The notes below the pieces were generated by a model, which made no database searches, was not told the origin of the DNA, and saw only the letters and a program-made list of their open reading frames with translations. A stretch of DNA of 64,000 nucleotides from Rhea pennata (Eukaryota > Chordata > Aves > Rheiformes > Rheidae), in NCBI RefSeq assembly GCF_028389875.1, contig NC_084663.1:121543801-121607800 (forward strand), written 5' to 3'. The translations under genes and the position numbers were made by a program. The number at the start of each line of letters is the position of its first letter. Positions within the stretch are counted from its first letter, which is position 1. Below, piece by piece: positions 36,482 through 47,666 of the stretch.

Positions 36482-39400
36482 CTGTGTGCGGGAGAAAAAA
36501 AGTGATGGTTATGGGACAAAGCATATTTTCTTCTAATTGTTTGCTCTTACTATAACTTAGTCTTGCTAAACCTATAAAGACAAGGGAACATATGTTGCAT
36601 AATTAATTCTAGAAATAAAAAGTTGTCTTTTAAATTTTTTTCAACGTAATTAAAGAGCTAGAATGAAGTTGTATAACACCTATCACATTCCTATGCTTTC
36701 ACATAAAATTGGTCCAGTTTGTTCTAAAAAAACTCCCAAAGAATCCATTGGGATTGCCCAAATTCTCTTATTGGGGTAGGCTAGAAAATATGTTAGAAAC
36801 AAGTTTATTCAAAAAATGTCAGTGTGAATCCAAGATACTCTGAGACAAGCCAGGCTCAACAACCTTTTAACAAGTTCCAAGCAGAGCTCTGCAGGAACCC
36901 TATTTAAATTCCTGCTGGATCTGATCTAAGCCCCAGAATGCTGTTAGATGTCAGTCCTATGCATCAGATCAGCTAGCTGGCTAGTCTGCCTTGAAGCAGG
37001 TGAGCACCTACAGAGGTGATGAGGAAAAAATGAGAGCAAGTGAATTACATGAATTCAGAGAGCTGCCCCAAATATTTAGTGTATATCTGCAATATATTTT
37101 CAAAGGGTATAATAGTCTTTCTGACCTCAACTTTATCTTTGATTTATTGTGATATGGACTAATTATAAATGGATAAATGTGCCTGATGTTTTCCAGCATG
37201 AAATACGTAGCTTTGCAAAATATTAACATTTAATAAATGCAAGCAACACATTTTAATTGGATAGATGCTTATTGACTAAATATGGGTAAACACAGATTGC
37301 CTCCTTTTATGTTGCCTCTTACTTGATTTAGATTTCTCACTCTGCCTAGAAGAAACCAACCAGACACCCATTTCTGGCTAACTGTTCACTTATAACGTAT
37401 AACTATATCCAAGATTTATTTCTTGAAAATATTTTTGCCCATCCCTTAAATCTAGTTGAGAGAATACGAATATAAAGTTTCATTCAAGGGGTAAAAGTGG
37501 TGTATTCTCAGAATTCATAACGTTCTGGAATTTGTTTTCCCATTTTTGTACAAAAATGCAATCACTTATAAACTCAGTTCTGTTAACTATAGACTCATGC
37601 CAGTTCTTAGAGCTGTCAACTGTATATGTGTGCCGATAATGCTGCACAGCAGTGTGATTTCTAATTTGTATAAACAGTTAAGGTATACAAACCTGACTCT
37701 TCAAAACCAGTTGATATCTTTAGAAGACTGCTCCTTCCTGAAAATTAGCAGAGTTTCCAATGCTCTCTTCAGCATGACAATGGGCTTCTCAGCAGTGGCA
37801 TGTTTTGAGCTGATTGACATGCATCATGTCAAGCAACCAACCTGATTGCTCATTCTTCCTTCCTTACCTTGATCATCCTGATCATCTTTGTTTTCTTCTT
37901 CCTCTCTGGTTTCCTCCTCTTCCTCTTCCTCTTCTGCCTCTTTTGCTTCACTGTATACTTCATGAGAAGAAGGCTCATCATCCCCACCCTCAGCAGACTC
38001 ATCAGTGACTGAAACATGAGAAATTAGAAATATGTCTCCTTTGAGCAAGAAAATTAGTTTTTATGAATCTGCACCTAGTCATTGCTTTTATGCAACAACT
38101 AATAACTCAGACTGAAATCTGCAGTTCTGGAGAGAAATATCACCAACTTTTCTGCAACTGCTTATCTGTCCGTCTGTATATCAAGCCATGAAATAGAATA
38201 AAATAAATCATAGGCTTCCTAAGACAGTTGTATCTTATTATGCTATGTGAGATAAAAACAGAGACACCTGTTATGCTGTTTAAGAACAGGCTTGCAAGTT
38301 CCTAATGTTCAATACTTGGCATTTTAGAAGGAAAAAAAAAGAAAGAAAAAAAAAAAGCATCTCAATACTTGGTAGATGATAAGAAAAAACAAGGCCTCTG
38401 GAATCACCAGAAATTAAAACAGAACAATATAGTTTAGGGGATATTTGAAGAATGTCTGAAACATATTTCCAGATGTCCATCAGAGCAAACCTGCACTTGA
38501 TGGCATTTCTTCCTCTGCAGCTGCTACTGCTCTTTCTGCTGCTGCTTCTTCTGTTGGTGTTCCTACTTGGAGGGCTTCTGTGGGAGAAGTTGGTTGTTCC
38601 ACACTGGGTGTCCAGAGTGTTACTTTGCTAATATCCATTGCTTTCCATTTTGGTGCAATGAGTAATGAGTGTTCCTCCTCTTCTTCTCCCTCCTCTTTAG
38701 CCTGAAAGACAACTCAAAAAGTCCAGAATCACATCTAACAAGTAGTAAAGGAGTGGCCAAGATGACGTTCCTGTGTACTAAAACCTCATTACTGAGGTCC
38801 AAAATGGTAATGACATAGCCTTTTAAAGCACTGACGTACTGAGGAACTTCAGCAGCTGCAGATCTTGGAAAAGAACAGCTACACTTTAGAACCCTGAAGT
38901 TGGTTGAATACTAAGAATGACTAATGTCTTTCAGCTTTCTGTCTTAAAGCTAAAATTTTGTCTATCCATTAAACAGAATGGCTGTGAGGGACATATTAAC
39001 GATCTCTCTACTATTTGTCCCTCCTGGTCGTATCTACTTTAACTCCAGTATTTATAAGTCATTTTATAGACTGCTTGACAGTAGATTTAATTTACCAAGT
39101 TCTCTAATATTCAGTACAGTTTGCACTTTTTTTTACCTGCGTTGAGTATATGTATTCACCATGCTGTTCACATCCATTGTCAAAGACATATTTGCCACGA
39201 CCAATAGGCTACAAAAAGAGATACAAAATAGCAAAACTATAGTTAGTATACTCTAAACATATAAATGTAAAATACACTTTACTGTAAAATTCATATAATG
39301 CTTAATAACAATATTGTTTGAAAGCAAAGTTGCTGGAAACTTTGTGTTCTGTTCTGCAGATTAACTCTGTTTCATTTGTTACATTTATTGTTCAAGAAAT

Positions 39401-41324
39401 GGTCCAAAAGATGGGGAGCCTAGTTCTTATTTTAAGTGGAAAGAGATCATATTAAGGCAACTATATGCTAATTGTTCATATGAATATAGAATTTTACTGC
39501 ACACTTACATTTCCATTCAAAAACATGCCCTGAAAACGGTGATTTAGGTGGATAAGTTCAGCTGCTTCTCCCTGATTTCCATTTATCCAACCACCAACAT
39601 ACTTAGATCCACTCTCTTTGTAGGTGTATGTACCTTGTCCGTGCCTAAGGAGAAAATAATAAATTTGCTTTGTACTGCTGAAGATTAAGTGTATAGGATG
39701 TTGTTAAACTTAAGGTATTACAACTGTATAATTTAAGTTACTGAAATGACTCAGGTTGGATTTAATTGACAAGGTCCTCCCATACCACTTGATTTGATAC
39801 AGTCAGCTACACTTTGAAAATAACTTTTGCATTTTAATGCCATTAGGTGACTTGAAAAATCACTGTAAGAATGAAACAAACCTGTTGTGATTAAACCAGT
39901 CTCCAGTATAGCTGTCCCCATTTGCATAGGTATAAACTCCATAGCCGTGTCTCTGGTCATCCACCCAGTCTCCTTTAGTGAGAACATGATTAAAAAAAGA
40001 GTGAGATGTGGTATATTTCATTGTGCAGTGTAGTAGTCAGTTTGTAAAGTTATCGTGTATGAATCTAATTGTTACACTGATTGATACAAGATTGTAGTTA
40101 TTTGTAGAAATGTTCAATATTACTCTGGACTTGGAATACACTGCTAGAGAGGAGGACGAGCGAAGAATAAACTGCTACTAAATGCCATACTACTCACAAT
40201 AATCCAAATAAATCTACATAAATAAATCTACATAAATAAAATAAATCCATATCTCTCACAGAACCTTAAGTAAAACAGGAATGGAGAGAGTTTCACAGCA
40301 AATTTATCTTCTTAAAACAATACACAATCCAATTAAGTATCTCCTGACATTTCAGTGAGGGCAAAAATGTATCCTTTTGGTTATATAAGTTCTTGCAACT
40401 GTTTTCCATGTTTTACCTTCATATTTTGATCCATCTGGATAAAAAAATATGCCCTGGCCATGTTTTTTGTTTTGACGATATCCTCCGATGTAGCGAGCAC
40501 CATTTGTAAATCTGTAGGTCCCCTGATATAGATAAAGCCATTGTCAGTTCTCACTCTAATATGTTGCCCAGAATAACAGAACTGATGAAACATAAGCTCA
40601 ACTACTGTCCCACCTGTCCACTTCTGAAACCATGTTCATATTCTCCGTCGTATGTATCGCCATTGGGCAGTCGTGCTTTTCCACGTCCATGTCGTTCACC
40701 TTCTGAATTGCGCTCACCATCATATTCCTGATCACACAGGATAAGAAATTAATTGTTTAAGAGGGAGAGATGTGACTGAATCTAATCTGATGAGAGAGAG
40801 GAAACGGACAGTTTCTTCAGAGCCGCACCAGTTCCACTTGAATCAGGGACTGCAGGAGCAGCTCACCAATATATCGAGTGCCTACACAAGGCTCGCTCAA
40901 CAGATCCTGGCCCTCAGAGACTTCCCTCCCTTCCTGACAAGCTACTGAAATGTGCAGATATGACTTATTTTCAGCTGCTGGAGCAAACTAGACAAGTCCT
41001 GATGAAAAGGATAACAGCACTGCTAGCAAATCTCTTGTGCCCACTGATAAAGTACCTCGAGAGCTCTCCGGGACTCACACACGCATCCACATCCCCTTCC
41101 CCGCTCTCGCTCCCTCCCCGCCCCCGCGGCCCCGCGGCACGCGTGGGGGAGCGCTTCGCGCGCTGTTTTACTCCCGCGCTCCTCCCCGGCGCCGCGGCGA
41201 GGGGCTCCCCAGCTGCGAGGCCTGCTCCAGCCCTCGCCGGCGCACACGTCCGACCGCCCCGGCCCACCCCTAAGTCCGCCGGGGCCTCGGACTCCTCGGA
41301 CTCCTCCGAGCCCAGCTCCGACAT
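36438..41324 (-). CDS. RSPH1: RSPH1 (radial spoke head component 1), complete, nine coding exons
   Basis: Encodes a radial spoke head protein of motile cilia and sperm flagella. Loss in humans causes primary ciliary dyskinesia (family knowledge). Minus-strand exons in order: 41268-41324, 40614-40727, 40417-40522, 39882-39972, 39509-39644, 39137-39208, 38491-38701, 37868-38008, 36438-36481. They total 972 bp, 323 residues plus stop, slightly longer than the roughly 309-residue human protein. All introns are GT-AG and phases agree. The N-terminal two thirds is a chain of MORN repeats with the pattern Y-x-G-x-(W/Y)...HGxG. A linker containing WKAMDIS and TLWTP follows, then an acidic, Glu-rich tail. 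The start is chosen because MSELGSEE matches the family N-terminus and has G at -3. Introns are short (91 bp to 1.4 kb). The gene is convergent with UBASH3A and divergent from SLC37A1. Confidence 0.97.
37868..38008 (-). CDS. RSPH1: RSPH1 exon 8: acidic tail
   Basis: A 141-bp exon starting [20 protein letters not shown]. It contains eight consecutive Glu codons (mixed GAA/GAG) and ends ENKDDQDDQ. Low complexity, but the frame and both splice sites are intact. Confidence 0.93.
38491..38701 (-). CDS. RSPH1: RSPH1 exon 7: linker after the MORN region
   Basis: A 211-bp exon encoding [20 protein letters not shown], then [17 protein letters not shown] and an Ala/Glu-rich stretch ending MPSSA. The PKWKA and LWTP landmarks match RSPH1. 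The donor is gtttgc. Confidence 0.93.
39137..39208 (-). CDS. RSPH1: RSPH1 exon 6: terminal MORN segment
   Basis: A 72-bp exon encoding [19 protein letters not shown] and IYSTQ. The [14 protein letters not shown] block is diagnostic of RSPH1. The acceptor is tttgtag and the donor gtaaaa. Confidence 0.97.
39509..39644 (-). CDS. RSPH1: RSPH1 exon 5: MORN repeats
   Basis: A 136-bp exon encoding [19 protein letters not shown] and [18 protein letters not shown]. The acceptor is ccttag and the donor gtaagt. It includes the last well-formed MORN unit and a degenerate one. Confidence 0.97.
39882..39972 (-). CDS. RSPH1: RSPH1 exon 4: MORN repeats
   Basis: A 91-bp exon encoding [20 protein letters not shown] and YTGDWFNHN. 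The acceptor is actaaag and the donor gtttgt. Phases 1 in and 2 out. Confidence 0.96.
40206..40240. repeat. Short tandem repeat (14-bp unit)
   Basis: The unit aaataaatctacat occurs twice exactly (40206-40219 and 40220-40233), followed by a half copy. It lies in an RSPH1 intron. Confidence 0.9.
40417..40522 (-). CDS. RSPH1: RSPH1 exon 3: MORN repeats
   Basis: A 106-bp exon encoding [20 protein letters not shown] and [15 protein letters not shown]. It is bounded by acceptor atatcag and donor gtaaaa. It carries the HGQG and YIGG landmarks of MORN units. Confidence 0.97.
40614..40727 (-). CDS. RSPH1: RSPH1 exon 2: first MORN repeats
   Basis: A 114-bp exon after gatcag. It encodes [20 protein letters not shown] and [18 protein letters not shown]. 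It holds one full MORN unit and the start of the next. Phase 0 at both ends. Confidence 0.97.
41268..41324 (-). CDS. RSPH1: RSPH1 exon 1, start codon
   Basis: Encodes [19 protein letters not shown] in phase 0, followed by donor GTGGGC. The acidic N-terminus resembles the human counterpart. It lies inside the CpG island. The open frame continues into the intron, but the GT and the match of the next exon to EYxGxRNxxGERHG fix the exon end. Confidence 0.93.
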
Positions 41325-41344
41325 GGCGCCGCTTCGGTGCCGCC

Positions 41345-41358
41345 GTCACCGTGGCAAC
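41345..41358. promoter_or_regulatory. RSPH1: RFX-type X-box upstream of RSPH1
   Basis: GTCACC-GT-GGCAAC fits the RFX consensus GTNRCC, 0-3 bases, RGYAAC at every constrained position. It lies 20 bp upstream of the RSPH1 ATG. RFX2/RFX3 activate motile-cilia genes through such sites (established), so it is the expected switch for this gene. Confidence 0.75.
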
Positions 41359-41377
41359 CAGGGCGCATGGTGATGGT

Positions 41378-41396
41378 GGGGGGGGGGGGGGGGGGG
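41378..41396. repeat. Poly(G) tract of 19
   Basis: An uninterrupted G run on the plus strand (poly-C on the RSPH1 strand), about 54 bp upstream of the RSPH1 start codon, between the two X-box-like sites. Confidence 0.9.
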
Positions 41397-44004
41397 AGCG
41401 GAGGCGGGGCCGCGCGCGCCGCCGCCGTGGCAACTCGGCGGCCGTCCGCCCGCGCGGGGTCTCGCGCTGCTGTCCCCGGTGCTGAGAGCAACGGCCGGCC
41501 GGCCCCGCCCCTCGCCGCGGCGGCCGGGGCGGGGAAGGCAGCGGACGGGCCCTGGCGGCGGCACTCCCCCCAAACCTCCGCCTGCCTGGGGGCTGCCGGG
41601 CTTGCTGCGGGCAGGGCCGGGGAGCGGGGAAGTCCGGCCCGGGAGGGCTCCTGAGGCTGGGGCAGCGCCACCCCGCCTCGCGTGGCCGTCTCGGCTCTGA
41701 GGAGAAAGGCAGCAGGCCCGAGCTGAGAAAATTTCTAGGGAAGCGGAAAACCACCGCCTCGACCGGATCAGAGCCCCTCTGCCTGGCGAGCTTCCCTCAT
41801 GACTTCTGCTCTGTCCGAAATCCTTGAAAGAGATGCAGCAACTCTCACAGGATTATAGGGTTAGTAGACATTCGGAAGTGTGGCAGACTGACCTTTCCCA
41901 GAAACTGATCTGTTGTATTCTTCTTTGATTTAGTTTTCCCTGTGCTGTACTATAAATGCCATAAACAGGCTTGCAACATTTGAGATGTGGTTTGAGACCT
42001 CTGAATCTCAAACATTCACAGACTTTCTTTCATGCCTTTTGAGAGTTGCCAGTGGTTTGTGTTCAGCAGCAAACGACATTCAGACTTTAAAATGATTTCT
42101 GCGGCTAGGACTTTTTTATTTTTCCTGTCAAGTCAATGTTATTCAGAAATTCCAGTTCATGGATCTTACCTGTTTTATATCTTACAGCTTCAGCATATTG
42201 TTGAGTCTTGTTCATCTGCTAAACAGACCAGACTTTCTCATTGAGCAGCCTTGTGAAAGGCTTGTGAAATCCTGCAGGAAATTGAGTACACTTCTTAAAT
42301 TGAAGCCAGAAGACCAGTAATATTCTCTGGTATCTGAAACCCCGTATGATTTCAAAAGCTAGCTTGACAGAACGATGGAGCAGTTAGTTAGTTATATCTG
42401 GGGCATATTATAGGACTGTTAGCAGTCAGGTGATCAGAAAAAAATTCCCTGTTTTCTACATAAAGCACCTCAGAACTGCCCATATGCATAATTTAAGAAC
42501 AGGGAAATGTTCTGGTTCTAATCACTTCCAAAGGTTAAGTACTGTAAGTCATCAAACAACCATGTGATCTGGCCTAGAAAATCCTGTGATTCTGTATAAA
42601 TGAACACAGTGCAAGTTTTGTCTCACATTATTTTTTTTCTAATTTGCACTGAACTGTTATGGTGATGCTGTGCAGTTCTTAACATAGAGTTATTCGTGAG
42701 ATATCAGTATGATGGGTCAGTTAGGTTTTTATATCACTGAAACACTTTTTGCTTTTGCTTACACAATTATTTTCACTAAATGATTTTCACAATGACTATA
42801 ATTTCAGAAAATTCTATTTATTCTGACTTTCCTCTAAATTAGAAAAGTTTCTTTACTTCAGTCAGCCTCAGAACTGATCCTTGTAACTCTGATGAAAAGC
42901 TCAGTCACCTCAGCTAGTAAACATGCTACTATGCTTATATAATTACAGCTAAGTTAACATAGGGAAGCAGAAGGACTATCAAAAGGTCAAGGGGAGTAGA
43001 AAGGAATAAGCTCACGAGAAATAGAAGAGAGAGGGATGATCATAATAACCATCTTCTGTCCATATTAAGCAATTATGATACTCCATATGGAAAGGACCTT
43101 TTTTGCACTTCATATCTCTCATTTCTGTGTATGTTTCATATGTGAGCTGCAACATTCAAAAGCAATCATTCTTAAATATTACCTATTTGCCTGAATACAA
43201 GATAGTCTTTTTTTGTTCTTTATTGAGGAAAATGCCCTGAAAATGTGGTTTGGCTAAGGGAATTGATAGCCACTACATTTATGGCTCATGCTAAATTCCT
43301 GTAGGCTTGAGGAACAGGTTGTCTTGCTCAATGGAAAGCAGTACTTTGCTTCTCTGCAAAGTGGCAACTCTTTTGCCTGCTTCAATGTAGTTGAAGGAGC
43401 TTGGTGGGATGGAGGTCCTGTCCGTGATACAGGAGTTGGGGAAATCACCTAGTTCTCATAGTAATTTCATGGCAGAGGTTTTAAAAGACGAGCCATGTGA
43501 GGAAATTCGTGGTAAGAAGCAGTTAGCTAAGTAAAGATTGGGCAGAGAAGATAAAGCTTCTGAGATAGGCAGCAAAAGGCAAGTAATTTGAAAATGTGAT
43601 GGAGGTCACCTTATCACCTAGGTCAGAACTTCACCACTCAAAATAGAAGAAAAACAGGGTCACCTTTATAAAAAGATTCACCTTATATTCAGGTAACTTT
43701 GTTGGTTTTCATAGAAGCAATCTAAATAGCCAGTACTAAGATATGTCACTTACGTGGCATTTTTGTCTCTGTTTTAAATTGGGCAAAGATGAAAAAGGAA
43801 GAAAGATATTGCTAAGCCTCATTGTATTTGGAGCTAATAAACTCTCTCCCTTTTAGCTTCCAAGTTAGCACTCAGTTACTAATTTGATAGTGCTTTGTTT
43901 GAAATATTAAAGAATGCTGAAATTAAATTTTGCTAGCTGATAGAGCATTAAGAAGCTTTTAATGTACATTTATTAGTTCAAAATTGTACAGTTATTTCTC
44001 TTTC

Positions 44005-44048
44005 ATGCAAATCCCCAGCATCTGATTAGGGGGTGGTCTAATTTGCAT
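44005..44048. promoter_or_regulatory. Inverted pair of perfect octamer (POU) motifs
   Basis: ATGCAAAT at 44005-44012 and its reverse complement ATTTGCAT at 44041-44048, start to start 36 bp apart. Both are exact octamer motifs as bound by POU factors. Candidate enhancer only; no direct evidence of function. Confidence 0.4.
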
Positions 44049-44982
44049 AATGACTGCACAGTTGATAAGTAACTGCAGAGTATGGAAACTACTGCTCTGA
44101 TTGCTTACCTCCTCCAGAACTGAATATAAGTATGCTTACCCAAAGCATAGTCTGCCCATTTCTTCCTTTTTTGATCATAATGATGCATAAGTTTCTTTTT
44201 GCACTTAATGAAGGCTAAATCCCTTTATCTGCAGTCAGGTAATATCTCTGATTATGAAAAGAATGGTTATTTATTCTGTCAGTGGCATATTAAGTCTAAG
44301 CAGACTGTGTGGTCTGGAGTTGTAGGGGAAAATAGTTTTGGGATTTATATAAAGGTATTCCTTGTTAAACTCGATGGCAGATAACCAGACACGTATTTTA
44401 GCTTGACAGTTCACATAGCCAATGGGACAATCACAAACAGGGAGCAATGACAAGCTGTCAAATATGTTCTGCCTAATTATCACTAAACTTTCTTGCTGTA
44501 TGTATTATTTCAGAGTCCTGAAAGAGGAAGAATTTGAGGAAGGAACAGTTCACTTTTCTTGGGAAATAGCCAGAAACCATTTCTTTATAAGAGTCCAACT
44601 GCCCTAAACCTAGAAATGATGGATGGCACAAACATCTGTTTGTCTGGATCACATGGTTTAACCCAAATGAGTGATGCATTTTTTCAAGTTTTCTATATTG
44701 AGAAACTGTCTTGTGAGGGTAACTATAGCTTATAGAAATGCACATAATTAATGGCAAGGAAGATATACTCCGTAGTTTCTAGCCTTCCAGTTGTGTTTTG
44801 TCAAGTCTGTTTCAATATCAGAGTAAAGCTAAACTTTAAGTGCATAACTATTGAAAACAGTTTCCAATTGTGGGCTAATATCACCCTTATTTTCCTGTTC
44901 TTTCCTCTTCTTAGTCAAACCAAAGGACTAACATAACATTGTAAATACTCTTAAGGTCCTGCTGATTTTGTAAACTGAATAG

Positions 44983-45007
44983 TTTACTTAATTTGAAATT
45001 AAGTAAA
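44983..45007. repeat. Perfect 12-bp inverted repeat with one central base
   Basis: tttacttaattt, then g, then aaattaagtaaa. The arms are exact reverse complements. AT-rich, so chance or a cruciform-prone site are both possible. Confidence 0.85.
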
Positions 45008-47640
45008 TTTCATATGGCAAGATGCCCAAGAGGACTAATGAATGTGCTAATTATCTGCTCTGCTCTGACTACTGTCTCTGTTGACGTGTGCTGGCAGCAA
45101 CTGTTGCCCTAGCAGAAGAGGGCAGCAGCTGGGGTGGTTGGGAGCTGCCAAATGGCACTTTTAAGGCCCATTATGCTCCTGGCTTTCTTTGGACTTTGCC
45201 CTGTGTTAGGAGAGGGGAGACCTTTGACAGTGCAGAGAGTAGAAATTTTGCAGGGGAAATGCTGCTGTGCCAGGCCTTAGCCTCTGGGATCCTCCCAGCA
45301 CTGACTGAGCTTGGAAACGTATGTTGTGCAATGAACATTAGAAATAGCAGCTCTATTTGTTTATCTGTAAGCAGCAATCAGCATTAAGGTGCTAAAAAAT
45401 ACAGTGGGGTGCTCACATTACATTTACATTTCTCTGATGTGGTAAAAGGCGGTATACTTGTTAGTTCGGCCTTGGTGCACTTTGGCTTTCTTGCCCTCCA
45501 GGAGCTCCCTGTCCTAGGTCCCTGTCCAGCCAGGCATCCTTCTGCCAGAGGCAATGCCTCTGAATCTGCTTTTCTCTACTGAGCCAGTGACATGGCTCTT
45601 GGGAGTCTTCTTTTCAAATTCCTGAGGCCAAGTACATACTCAAGTCAAATAGTGTTTTATTCTGGACTAGATTAGACAATTTATTTCTTTTGGTGGAGGA
45701 AGAAAAACCTGGGCAAAATTGTCTTTTGAGAGATACTTAAAGAACAGAATTCTGTTGGAAAATATTTTTTTGCCTCTTAAAAGGTATTAATTTACACCTT
45801 CTCAGATTATGCAAGCTAAAACCGCAGCCTAGTATACTGTATGGTCAGCATCATATACTAACAAGTATAATCTGGAATTGCCAGAGAAACTTAATGAAAC
45901 AAATTTCTTCCACCAGAAACTGAAACATAAAATTGGAAGTTTGATTCATCAACTTTTTGGGAGAAAACTGTAATGAAAGGGAATTAAAATGATATCCAAA
46001 TTGGAGTTCTTCTTTAGAAAGCAGGATTTCATTTTTCTTCAAAGAGTTATTATTATTATTCTGCAATATATTCTATCAGACACAATTAAAGAATCCAAAA
46101 TATTTTGAACATAGTATTTTCTTAGATTATATGAGAAAACATTGGACAAAATCAAATTTACTTTCATATGCATTTGCTTTTTCTAATCTAATTCAGAACG
46201 AAACCAGATTCTGAAATGTCAAAATCCTTTGCTAAATTAGGAATTCTCTCTGCACAGCTCTGTTTTAAGCCCTTAACCGGTGAAATGAGAGCTGCTCAGC
46301 ATGTATGTATGCCAAGTGAAGGTAATCTCTTTCTGTGCTCATAAGCAAGCCAGGAAAACAACTGAATTACCTTTCTAGCCACTCTTTTCAGAACTGCCTT
46401 CCCAAGCAAAAGTTATTTTGGGATACCCTGAAAGCTGGATGATTAGAAAAGAAAAAAAATACTGTGAGAACAATCCTTGAAACAGTGGTAGTACTTCATT
46501 GAGTCTTGGCTAAATGTAACTCTCCAATTTCCTCCTCCAGAATATCCAAGGAGCAGTGCTTCTATCTCCAATTTCTCTGAACTACTGCTGATTTTAAAGT
46601 ACACAGCACACATCATTCTTCAGACATAAAGGAAAAATTTCAAGCTTTGTTTTATATAGAGGGTTTTCCTTTCCATTAAAGTGCAATGGGAACAGGTCAC
46701 ATCTATTCCATTTAGGCAGTTGTTGCGAATCTCTTTTCTCAAGATATTTATGACAGCATTATTCGTGAGGTAAAAAACATCTTACGGTCAGTAAAGGAAT
46801 AAAATAGTGTTATTATTACATATATCCTTTCTCTACTTTTCTGTATATGTGGCTGTTGTTTCATTAAATAAATAAAACCCAAACCTAAGGTTCTTTATTT
46901 AGGTGTAATTTGTAATGACGTAAAGAAAAAGCAGCATGATCCTTTTCTTCAGAATATCTGAAGTCCTAATGTAGTAACTCAGAGTGGATTCAATACAGAA
47001 GAGCAAAATGATTGAGATAGATGGGACTAATTTGCTGCTTCCTCATTCCTGTCACCTTGGATACCTTCATACTTCATCTTCTTATTTATGACTTGCAAGG
47101 TGCAGTTGCTTTAGTATATGCTCTCCATTACGGATTGTGTTCTCTTTTACCATAGTATTTGTAACTATTCTGGTGTCTGATTTCTATTTCAAGCATTGAT
47201 AGACTGGTGAATGTTCTGTAAATTAAAAAATGCCTCAGCCCTTTCTTCTCTTACGAGTACTCTCCAGTGATCAAGCTGATAGGCACGGAGAAATTAAATC
47301 TATCCATTACACCTGTCTATTTTCATCTGTTTGTTCCTCAGTAGATGTTTATGTAGCCCTTCCTTTCACTTTTACTCAGCTCTCTAGGCAATTTAAGAAG
47401 AGTAGAAATAAAGGCAAAGTAACAGAAACTTTCCTATTTCTTGCTGGAAACAGAATTAAATTCTTCAAGATAAGAATCTCAGAATAAACTTTCTTCTTTT
47501 TGGTTCCATTCTTGGAATACTTGGTTGTGTTTGCATGTATCATGAAAATGTTTGTACTCCCATGAATATGGGGCTTAGAAAAAGCTACATTTTTTCTCAT
47601 ATTCTTGTAGTGCAAGGCCAATGCAAAGAGATAGATACAT

Positions 47641-47666
47641 AGGTAGGTTGGTAGGTAGGTAGGTAG
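47641..47666. repeat. GGTA microsatellite
   Basis: A short tandem array of GGTA units with one interruption (aggtaggttggtaggtaggt and onward). Intergenic. Confidence 0.85.

Larger units (their letters stand above)
41060..41700 (-). promoter_or_regulatory. RSPH1: CpG-island promoter of RSPH1
   Basis: GC- and CpG-dense sequence surrounds RSPH1 exon 1 and extends about 380 bp upstream of the ATG, ending abruptly in AT-rich DNA on both sides. It contains an X-box (41345-41358), a second imperfect X-box, and a 19-G run. Long open frames here on both strands are GC artefacts. Confidence 0.85.

Noticed and set aside
41023-41754. 243-codon minus-strand frame and overlapping frames over RSPH1 exon 1
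   Set aside because: Pro/Arg/Gly/Ala-rich translation of the CpG island. The real coding exon in this stretch is 41268-41324 in another frame.
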